Source: Candidatus Thalassarchaeaceae archaeon
GTDB lineage: Archaea > Thermoplasmatota > Poseidoniia > Poseidoniales > Thalassarchaeaceae
DNA length: 53,297 nucleotides
Reading direction: 5' to 3'
Assembly: GCA_030751995.1 (NCBI GenBank)
Contig: JASMFB010000003.1
Location: 1 to 53,297 of the forward strand
Positions 9,704 to 16,996 of this stretch are shown in pieces. How positions within the stretch are numbered: the stretch's first letter is position 1; every line of letters begins with the position of its first letter. A model generated the notes under the pieces. That model did no database searches. It worked only from the letters and a program-made list of their open reading frames with translations, and was not told the origin of the DNA. The position numbers were made by a program, and so were the translations under genes.

Positions 9704-10852
9704 ATGGCGAGTGCCACAACCCTGGTCCTGACGGTGGCCCTACTCCTCGTCCCAATCCTACTCCTAGTTAGAGATTGGATGCCGGCATGGTCACACAAGA
9801 TCCCCTTTGCAATCATATCATTGGCAATTCTATTGCGAATTCACGCATTCTGGACCATCAATCTGACCGATGCACAGGTGGTTGGGTATCTTCCGGAAGA
9901 TGTATCTGGATTGGCAACAATCTTGCATATCTTCGATGGTCCATCTGGCCTCATGCTCGGGTTGCTTCTCGGATTTTCCGCAGGTATCGCTTTGGCTGTA
10001 CCGAACCCGATTGAGCATCGTTGGGCGACCCTTTGTTGGATCTTGCTATTAGGGTGGGGCATGGATTCAGATGCATTTGCTACCATTGCTTCAACACCCC
10101 TGACCAATCATCCTTCGACATTGAATTGGTATAGTGCCATCTATCCGTTCCTAGGATTGGGATTATCTCTCCTTGTTATTCCCACTCTGGTTAACATAGA
10201 CACCGCTTCCACTCCGCGACTTGTCGCTGCAATTAGCATATGCATCATCTTCCTGGATATTTCATCCAGTCCCGTCGCATGGATGTTAATGGGCCTAATG
10301 GCACATCGACAGTCTTCTTTGAGAATACACACCAGTCGTGGCGCTGCATCACATCGTCGTTGGCTGGGTCTCATGACGACATTTTTCCTTTCGGCAGTGT
10401 TGCTCATCATCGGTTTGTCGTGGTCTTCGATATTCGATGGAATCTGGATTTCAATTTGGCCTTCACGTTGGGCCATCGGTTGGATACTATTGTGTGGGAT
10501 TGGTGGTGCCATGACGCCGACCATGGGTTTTGATGCAAACCCCCGTCCAGAGGCTTGGGGGTTCCATACGGGAATCATACTAGCACCGGCACTCATGCCT
10601 GGAATCGCATTGATTCAACATGCACAACTGCCAATTTTCGTCATCGCAATCGTGATGCCCATTATCGCAACACTTCCCGAATACAGACCTTCAATCGATT
10701 GGAAGCGACGTGGTTTGGAAGCCATTCTTCTCATCTCAATTCTACCATTCGCACTCTTCCTAACGGACACCGTTCCTGTTTCATTGGTCGTTGTAATCGC
10801 ACTTCTTCCTCTGCTCATTAAATTCAAGCATTCGGTGGGTGAAGAGGAGTGA
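9704..10852 (+). CDS. Hypothetical polytopic membrane protein
   Basis: Roughly ten hydrophobic segments; start chosen at MASATTLVL. Confidence 0.6.
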   Translation: MASATTLVLTVALLLVPILLLVRDWMPAWSHKIPFAIISLAILLRIHAFWTINLTDAQVVGYLPEDVSGLATILHIFDGPSGLMLGLLLGFSAGIALAVPNPIEHRWATLCWILLLGWGMDSDAFATIASTPLTNHPSTLNWYSAIYPFLGLGLSLLVIPTLVNIDTASTPRLVAAISICIIFLDISSSPVAWMLMGLMAHRQSSLRIHTSRGAASHRRWLGLMTTFFLSAVLLIIGLSWSSIFDGIWISIWPSRWAIGWILLCGIGGAMTPTMGFDANPRPEAWGFHTGIILAPALMPGIALIQHAQLPIFVIAIVMPIIATLPEYRPSIDWKRRGLEAILLISILPFALFLTDTVPVSLVVVIALLPLLIKFKHSVGEEE

Positions 10853-10950
10853 AGAAACATACATTTCACACATTGGTTCATCCCGAACGGTTATACCTGT
10901 ATCGTCTCCGATGATGGCTCTGTAACCATAGGTTGCAGGATGGGATCCAA

Positions 10951-11313
10951 ATGACAACACAGCGAAAGCCGGCTCGCAGGTATGCATCTGAGAGCGAGGT
11001 AAAGAGAACGAACGCAGTAGAGACTGCAGTGAAACTGACACAATTGACCGACCGTGCTCGTCGTACAGGTGCTGCACAAGGACCACTGGTCCCAGTAGAA
11101 GCTCTCATGACCATTGAGTCCGATGCTTGGGTTTGGCAGACTGTGGATCGCAAAGTCCTCGAAAAACTCAGCCACCGTCTGGTGCTACAGACCGAGGATG
11201 GACGCCGTCGCGAACTCTTCATGACCAACGGAATTGATTCAGCAATGGATGCCGCAAGTCGGATTGTTGAATTCAATAATGGCGTGGTCCTAATCGAGAC
11301 TCTCGACCCCTGA
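10951..11313 (+). CDS. Hypothetical small protein
   Basis: ORF with start MTTQRKPARR and archaeal-like composition. A terminator-like hairpin overlaps its stop. Confidence 0.55.
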   Translation: MTTQRKPARRYASESEVKRTNAVETAVKLTQLTDRARRTGAAQGPLVPVEALMTIESDAWVWQTVDRKVLEKLSHRLVLQTEDGRRRELFMTNGIDSAMDAASRIVEFNNGVVLIETLDP

Positions 11314-11321
11314 AAGGGGTC
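11305..11321 (+). terminator. Putative terminator hairpin GACCCC-TGAAA-GGGGTC
   Basis: Perfect 6-bp stem with the TGA stop codon in the loop. Confidence 0.4.
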
Positions 11322-11348
11322 ATTTCCCAATATTATTGGATTCGGCGT

Positions 11349-11374
11349 CTTGAAATACGAAAGGTGGGTCGGCG
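11349..11374 (+). promoter_or_regulatory. Putative promoter element CTTGAAATA-N8-GGGTCGGCG upstream of Sec61-beta
   Basis: Same 9-mer with the same 17-nt offset is found upstream of tuf and rps8e. Confidence 0.5.
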
Positions 11375-11380
11375 AACCGC

Positions 11381-11587
11381 ATGGCTGTAAAGAAGTCGAA
11401 GAAGAAGGGCGGCCCCAACATCCAGCAGGCCGCTGGTCTCATTCGCTATTTCGATGAAGAGAGCGAAGATGCTATTCAGATTTCCAAGGGCGCACTCTAT
11501 TTCGCTTGTATCTCGGTGAGTATCGTCATCTACCTGCTCAACCATGGTGTCCTACAGTGGGCATGGACACAATTGACTGGATTTTGA
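11381..11587 (+). CDS. secG: Preprotein translocase subunit Sec61-beta / archaeal SecG
   Basis: 68 aa; QQAAGLIRYFDEESEDAIQISKG followed by one TM helix, typical of archaeal Sec61-beta. Confidence 0.8.
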   Translation: MAVKKSKKKGGPNIQQAAGLIRYFDEESEDAIQISKGALYFACISVSIVIYLLNHGVLQWAWTQLTGF

Positions 11588-12562
11588 TTACTCCTCTTCG
11601 GAGAGATCGACAAACGGAATCTCATCCATTTCGATTGCCCCATGGGTTCGTACAGATTCATCGGGCAACTCTTCTAGTTCCAGTACGGTATCTGAAAGGT
11701 CGATATCGTCGGCTTCGATTGCAGCCATCTCCTCTAATACATCCCCTCCCTCGTGTTGAGCAGAAACTTCGGTTCTCGGATCTGCTTCGATGATGTGCGC
11801 TTCTGCACGTGATAATGCACGTTCAACTCCAGTTGCAGAACGATCATGCAGAGCATCGCTCGCGATATCACACTCCGCAAAGGCAGCGATGATTTCTTCG
11901 CCAGCAAGATCACCACTCCAACCATCTGGAGCCTCTTCGGCAAGCGTTGGCATTTCTTTCTCAAGTGTTTGAGCCTTTGAGCGGATTGCATCGATTGAAT
12001 CAACCAAATCTGAATGTCCTCGTTCGATGAGTGCATCCCATGCATTTTTTTCATCACTGGCTGAGACGCCTGTCGCTTTGGCAAATCGACCCATCCACTT
12101 TGCCTCCCATGGATTACGCCCAACTGCCGCGCACAAATCGAAAGCAAGTCTTGCGCGACGATTGAGTGGACCCGTCATATGAATCGAATTCAGAAAACAA
12201 GAGGAGAAGAGCCCAAATCCCCAATAAGAACGACTCTCAATGGTCACGCTCATCTCAAAATCAGAGACGACGATTTTCCATCGTTGTTGATCAAATCCAG
12301 GTATTTCGATGACCCGCGGAGGTTCGTGGGCTCCAAAACAGCGAAGCAGAGAATCCCCGACATCACCCAGAAACAGACTTCCTTCGGCCCCCGGATAATT
12401 TGCGTGACGAAGTCGACCTTCATCATCGATTTTCATCTCAGGGTCACCGGAACGAACCTGTGCAAACAGTTGACTCTCTAGAGTATCAAGTTCGACTTCG
12501 CTGATGATATCCTCTCCTCTATTGGCCCACTCTTGACCTTGCGAGAAGAAGAACAACTTCAA
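11588..12562 (-). CDS. Hypothetical protein with acidic C-terminal half
   Basis: 324-aa ORF, no family recognised by eye. Confidence 0.55.
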   Translation of the reverse strand: MKLFFFSQGQEWANRGEDIISEVELDTLESQLFAQVRSGDPEMKIDDEGRLRHANYPGAEGSLFLGDVGDSLLRCFGAHEPPRVIEIPGFDQQRWKIVVSDFEMSVTIESRSYWGFGLFSSCFLNSIHMTGPLNRRARLAFDLCAAVGRNPWEAKWMGRFAKATGVSASDEKNAWDALIERGHSDLVDSIDAIRSKAQTLEKEMPTLAEEAPDGWSGDLAGEEIIAAFAECDIASDALHDRSATGVERALSRAEAHIIEADPRTEVSAQHEGGDVLEEMAAIEADDIDLSDTVLELEELPDESVRTHGAIEMDEIPFVDLSEEE

Positions 12563-12598
12563 TACGTCCCACTGTTTGTACGGTTCGGAGCGGGAATC

Positions 12599-13072
12599 AT
12601 GGCGAAGAAGAAGTCCTCGGGCGATGAGAAAGCAATAGAGAATCTACAAGCGGTACCAGGTGTCGGAAAATCAACAGCACAGAAGTTGGTCAATTCGGGC
12701 ATCCGAACGTCCAATCAATTGGCCAAAGCGAGCATGAAGAAACTTCTTGCTGCAGGTCTCTCATCTGGAATGGCTACGAAATTAGCCGCCGCTGCAGTCA
12801 AAAGTGCGGGCAAAAAAGCGGTCTCGAAAGCGAAGGCGGCTCCGAAGAAGGCCGCAACCAAAGCGAAGACGATTGCCATGTCTGCCAAGACTGCTGCTGC
12901 CAAGGGTAAGGCCAAAGCAAAGAAGGCCCTTCCTGCCAAGAAGAAGGCCCCAGCCAAGAAAAAGGCAGCCGTCAAAAAGAAGGATGCCAAGACAGTGGAA
13001 GTTCGAAGCAAGACCATCCCAACTCCGGATTGGAGAGCCCTAACAAAAAAGTGGAAGAAGAGCGATAATTAA
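12599..13072 (+). CDS. Helix-hairpin-helix protein with Lys/Ala-rich histone-H1-like tail
   Basis: MAKKKSSGDEKAIENLQAVPGVGKSTAQKLVNSGI (HhH) then ~90 aa of KAKAKKA/PAKKKAPAKKKAA repeats. Confidence 0.75.
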   Translation: MAKKKSSGDEKAIENLQAVPGVGKSTAQKLVNSGIRTSNQLAKASMKKLLAAGLSSGMATKLAAAAVKSAGKKAVSKAKAAPKKAATKAKTIAMSAKTAAAKGKAKAKKALPAKKKAPAKKKAAVKKKDAKTVEVRSKTIPTPDWRALTKKWKKSDN

Positions 13073-14157
13073 TCTTCAGATTCTTCGTCATTATCTTGAG
13101 CTCGACTTGCTGCTTGTGCACGATGGTAAATCTCTCGTAGGCTCTGGTCACTGATTTCAAGATAGACTCGAGTTGTTGAGATATTGGCGTGTCCGAGAAG
13201 CCGCTGAATACTGACAAGATCCATTCCTCGTTCTAGGAGTCCCGTAGCGAAATTGTGTCGCAGTGTATGGGGGCTCAATTTGGAACGTGGAATATCGGCC
13301 GCATCGGCCAATGAATCCATCAACTTCTGTACAGCCCGTGGAGTTAATCGTCTACCTCGTCGGTTCAGAATGAGTGCATCCCGATGTTCGTCTGAAGGCA
13401 CATGTCGGGAGACAATAATCTCTCGAATTTGCCCATAGGCTTCAATCGCAGCCACTGTTGCCTCAGTGAACAACACCAAACGATCCTTGTTTCCTTTGCC
13501 TTCACGTACCGTTGCAGAAAGATCTTCAAAATCCATTGAAGAACGATTGAGTGCACAAAGTTCGGAAACGCGAATTCCGGTATCAAGGAAGAGAGTGATG
13601 ACCACATTGGCAAATGGATTCTCGCTCGTAGCCGCTGCTTCCTTCAACCGTTCAATCTCTCGATGTGTCAGAGTTTTGGGCAAACTTCGCCCCTTTTGTG
13701 GACGGGTAACCCATTCAGGAATTCTATGTCCTACCCAATTCAACAGATGACTAACCGAAGCCAGTCTTGCATTGATTGTTGATGCCGCCAAATGAGAGAT
13801 CGATTGAACCCAAATGTCGAGGCGCCCATTGTTTGGGTCTACCCAACGTGCGAGTTCTTTGATTGGAATTCCCTGCAAAGCATCCCATGAAGGGGGCAAT
13901 TCACCAGGCAACACCGTCAACAGGAATTGTTTGGTTGCTGTTCGATAGGAACGAAGAGTGTGTGGACTTTTCTTTTCACTAATCATTTGCATTTCATAAC
14001 AGCCGTGCCAAGGCATTTCAGCCAACCTTACGAGTCTACTTGGGAGACTATAGGGCACGCCTAACGCTTCTTCTGAAAAAGGAGTCGCGAATTGACCATT
14101 TCTTGCTGGATCTGACCAGCCATTTTCTGTTGTTTCTCGTTGATTTTCATCCTGCAT
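13069..14157 (-). CDS. Tyrosine recombinase, XerC/XerD-like (XerA)
   Basis: LFLDTGIRVSELCALNRSSMD, SPHTLRHNFATGLLERGMDLVSIQRLLGHANISTTRVYLEI (R..HxxR..H..Y). Confidence 0.9.
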   Translation of the reverse strand: MQDENQRETTENGWSDPARNGQFATPFSEEALGVPYSLPSRLVRLAEMPWHGCYEMQMISEKKSPHTLRSYRTATKQFLLTVLPGELPPSWDALQGIPIKELARWVDPNNGRLDIWVQSISHLAASTINARLASVSHLLNWVGHRIPEWVTRPQKGRSLPKTLTHREIERLKEAAATSENPFANVVITLFLDTGIRVSELCALNRSSMDFEDLSATVREGKGNKDRLVLFTEATVAAIEAYGQIREIIVSRHVPSDEHRDALILNRRGRRLTPRAVQKLMDSLADAADIPRSKLSPHTLRHNFATGLLERGMDLVSIQRLLGHANISTTRVYLEISDQSLREIYHRAQAASRAQDNDEESED

Positions 14158-14172
14158 GCTTCTACCGTCCTA

Positions 14173-14210
14173 GGGCCGAACGGCCCCTGCAATCCCATCC
14201 CCGAAGGGAT
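14173..14210 (-). terminator. Two consecutive stem-loops downstream of the rimK-like gene, one with a UUCG tetraloop
   Basis: Minus strand: ATCCC-TTCG-GGGAT and GGGCC-GTTC-GGCCC. Confidence 0.45.
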
Positions 14211-14300
14211 TCGGCAGTCAGGGGGTGAGGGTATCAATGCTACGCAGACCCATTCGGATTATCCGCCCTTATGGCGCGTGATTCAATCTTGCCGAGCACT

Positions 14301-15575
14301 TCAGCGGCGTCGATATCGCCAATGGAATTCCGGTGTCTGGGCTGCCCAAGCAGCTTCATTCTCAGCGAAATCTTCGATTTCCCATGGCTGTTGTTTCTCG
14401 GGTGCAGTGAATCGAGCGTCAATCGTTTGCTGAATCAGTGGACGAATTCGCTGGTACAAGGTTTCAATCTCTCCGTAGAAAATGAGTTCATCCGCTTCAC
14501 GTAGTACAAGATCTTCAGAAGGATTCCAGATGTGGGCTCCAGCTCTTCCAATCGCAGCTATGGTCCCATCATCATCAAATGTCATCAAATCACCTAATCG
14601 ACGTCCCACAAGTTCAGGATAGCGTCTAACTTTCAGCGATAGTGTACCATGCCCCTCTTTGTTTGAAAGCAATTGGTTCAGATCGACGGGCGTAAAGGCG
14701 TGTGCTTCGGCTACGTGAGCCATAATGTGGCCTGCGACATTTATGCCACTCGCTTTCTCGATTCCCTCCAAACCCGGGCTTGAGTTCACTTCGAGAAGCA
14801 ATGGCCCCCGGGCGGATTCCAGCAGATCTACACCGGCGATATCCAATCCGAGAAGACGGGCTGCCTTGCATGCGATACGTGCGTAATCATCGGGCAAGTC
14901 AATACTCTCAACACTGCCACCTAGGTGGAAATTAGAACGGAATTCACGACCATGTGCACGCCGACGCATGGCCGCAACGACCTTTCCGCCGACCACTAGA
15001 ACTCTAACGTCACGACCATGGCTTTCTCGAATGTATTCCTGCACCAGAACACCTTCTGGGTTATCTGCCAATACTTTCCAAGCGATTTCACTTGCTTCAC
15101 GCTCTGTGTGGGCCAGGTATACACCACCGCCTTGCGTACCCTCAAGTTGTTTGATGATACAGGGAACCCCTCCAACTTGACGAATAGCTCGATCTACATC
15201 CCGCCAGTCACGAACGAGTACTGCAGTTGGAACTGGAATGTGATTTGAGGAGAGAATTTGGGCAGCGTGCAACTTATCACGACTGTTCTTAATTCCATCA
15301 CTGGTGTTCGCGACATATGTTCCCATGAGTTCAAATTGGCGAACAATCGCTACACCGTGATCGGTAATTGAATATCCGATTCTTGGAATGACTGCATCTA
15401 CTTCGACATTCCAACCCTCATGCAGAATGCGTCGCCCGTCATTTCCAACAGAGACAGATAACTTGGTTGGGTCCAATACATCGACAGAGCAGCCGAGGGC
15501 ATTTGCTTCCTCTACAAGACGTCGTGTAGAGTACAGCCGGGGGCCGCGAGACAGGATGGCAACGCGCAGTGTCAT
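14301..15575 (-). CDS. RimK-like ATP-grasp ligase with C-terminal TrkA_C/RCK_C-like domain
   Basis: ATP-grasp: CIIKQLEGTQGGGVYLA, LVQEYIRESHGRDVRVLVVGGKVVAAMRR, LLEVNSSPGLEGIE. C-terminus: VGRRLGDLMTFDDDGTIAAIGRAGAHIWNPSEDLVLREADELIFYGEIETL. Confidence 0.85.
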   Translation of the reverse strand: MTLRVAILSRGPRLYSTRRLVEEANALGCSVDVLDPTKLSVSVGNDGRRILHEGWNVEVDAVIPRIGYSITDHGVAIVRQFELMGTYVANTSDGIKNSRDKLHAAQILSSNHIPVPTAVLVRDWRDVDRAIRQVGGVPCIIKQLEGTQGGGVYLAHTEREASEIAWKVLADNPEGVLVQEYIRESHGRDVRVLVVGGKVVAAMRRRAHGREFRSNFHLGGSVESIDLPDDYARIACKAARLLGLDIAGVDLLESARGPLLLEVNSSPGLEGIEKASGINVAGHIMAHVAEAHAFTPVDLNQLLSNKEGHGTLSLKVRRYPELVGRRLGDLMTFDDDGTIAAIGRAGAHIWNPSEDLVLREADELIFYGEIETLYQRIRPLIQQTIDARFTAPEKQQPWEIEDFAENEAAWAAQTPEFHWRYRRR

Positions 15576-15683
15576 CGGACCCCGGCGGAACGGCTTCCGT
15601 TTTGAGTCCTACGTAAGAAAACCGCGTGACCGCGCGCCCGCTCGCATGCCCGCTCGCGCGCGTGTGAGAAGCGAGGCTTTGAA

Positions 15684-16910
15684 ATGGCGTCAGGTAGTCG
15701 ACGATTCATGCAGCCGGTCGCCGGACCCTCTGGTTCACCCGTCTCCGGACCCTCTGGGGCCCCTAGAGTAGCGGGGCCAAGCGGAGCTCCAGCGGGGCCA
15801 AGCGGTCCTCCAAAAGACGTCAATCCAGCACAATTTGACCCTCTTGCAGAGATTGAAGACGCCCGTGCTCGAAGACAAGATCGTGAAGAGCGCCTTGAGA
15901 CACTGGAGAAAAAGCGTAACAGTGCTCGTACCAACGTCTACCTCTTCCTAGCTATCACCGTTATTTTAGGAATATTCTCATTCTTCCCCGGGCCGATCCA
16001 TGGCGATGTCTCAGACAATCCACAGGCCCAAATGAGCCCGAACGAAGCCGAGGCTTGGGTTCGTGACGGTGGAGATAATGAATACCGTGACAAAATTTGG
16101 GATGGCTCAACCAATGCTAGTTCGGCACACATGAACATCTACATCCCTCCTCCGTTGCCTGATATGGGTTCAACCACTGCCGTCCGTGTCGATGTCACTT
16201 TCTTTTCATATCGCAATTCGGGCTCAACAGACTTCAAGGCCGGAATGTTCGATGGAGAATGTGGCGTTCTCCCAGCACACGAGTCTTTGCATGCGGATTC
16301 TTGGCACCTCAGTGAGGAAGACCTCGGTCCGGGTGAGAGCGTGGAATTCACTTTGTATACACAGCCAGGGAAGAAATGTATCCTAGTTGAATGGGTCGAG
16401 CCCGTAGCGAACCCTGGAACTCTCGCCACGATGGATGTGGAGGTTGCAATATATTGGCCGCGCATGTTCACGGTTCCAGTGGGCCTCATCACCTTCGTAA
16501 TGGCTGGTTTTGCCTTCATCGGAGCACAGAAAACGGGCAAGGTGTACAAGGGACTCAAGTACCCCGAAGGTCGCCCTGAAAAGAAAGTAGAAGAAGAGGT
16601 TCTAGAAGCCGCTGAAGCAGAACAGCGTGGAGATCAATTGGGCGTCCCTGAGGTTGAGACACCCGAAGATGCTGATGCTGTTGTTGTTGAGGGCCCATCC
16701 CTGGCTGAGGCTGCGGCAAGCCCTGAACAGGATGATTCAGCCCCTGTTTCTGAAGAACCGACGACAGAAGATTCGCCATTAGAAGCGGAACCATCGGCCG
16801 CAGAAGAAGAACCAGAAAAGGCCGAAAATACCGCGGCAGCATGGACCGATGAACAGTTGCTTGGTGCTGGGTGGTCGCAAGAACAGATTGATGCCATGCG
16901 AAATGGCTGA
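15684..16910 (+). CDS. Membrane protein with GPSG-repeat N-terminus, acidic C-terminal linker and C-terminal 'WTDEQLLGAGWSQEQIDAM' motif
   Basis: TM helices VYLFLAITVILGIFSFF and FTVPVGLITFVMAGFAFIG; repeat VAGPSGSPVSGPSGAPRVAGPSGAPAGPSGPP. Confidence 0.65.
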   Translation: MASGSRRFMQPVAGPSGSPVSGPSGAPRVAGPSGAPAGPSGPPKDVNPAQFDPLAEIEDARARRQDREERLETLEKKRNSARTNVYLFLAITVILGIFSFFPGPIHGDVSDNPQAQMSPNEAEAWVRDGGDNEYRDKIWDGSTNASSAHMNIYIPPPLPDMGSTTAVRVDVTFFSYRNSGSTDFKAGMFDGECGVLPAHESLHADSWHLSEEDLGPGESVEFTLYTQPGKKCILVEWVEPVANPGTLATMDVEVAIYWPRMFTVPVGLITFVMAGFAFIGAQKTGKVYKGLKYPEGRPEKKVEEEVLEAAEAEQRGDQLGVPEVETPEDADAVVVEGPSLAEAAASPEQDDSAPVSEEPTTEDSPLEAEPSAAEEEPEKAENTAAAWTDEQLLGAGWSQEQIDAMRNG

Positions 16911-16973
16911 AACCTTCTCAGAACGCAGTATTGGTTCACACGTTGAGCGAAGAGGTTGAAAGCGGCAGGCATC

Positions 16974-16994
16974 GCCATCCTCTCTGAGGATGGC
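16974..16994 (+). promoter_or_regulatory. Hairpin 2 nt upstream of a start codon: GCCATCCT-CTCTG-AGGATGGC
   Basis: Perfect 8-bp inverted repeat, ATG at 16997. Confidence 0.5.
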
Positions 16995-16996
16995 CT

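Noticed and set aside
12804-13043. 79-aa Arg-rich ORF in an alternative frame
   Set aside because: Frame-shifted reading of the Lys/Ala-rich tail of the HhH protein; compositional artefact.
13069-14157. Tyrosine recombinase as evidence of an integrated mobile element
   Set aside because: Most similar by eye to chromosomal XerC/D-type recombinases, flanked by ordinary genes, with no att repeats or phage/plasmid genes nearby.
15715-15812. Repeated GGACCCTCTGG / GGGGCCAAGCGG units as a possible CRISPR or transposon end
   Set aside because: Repeats are short, imperfect, in frame and encode the GPSG peptide repeat of the 408-aa protein.
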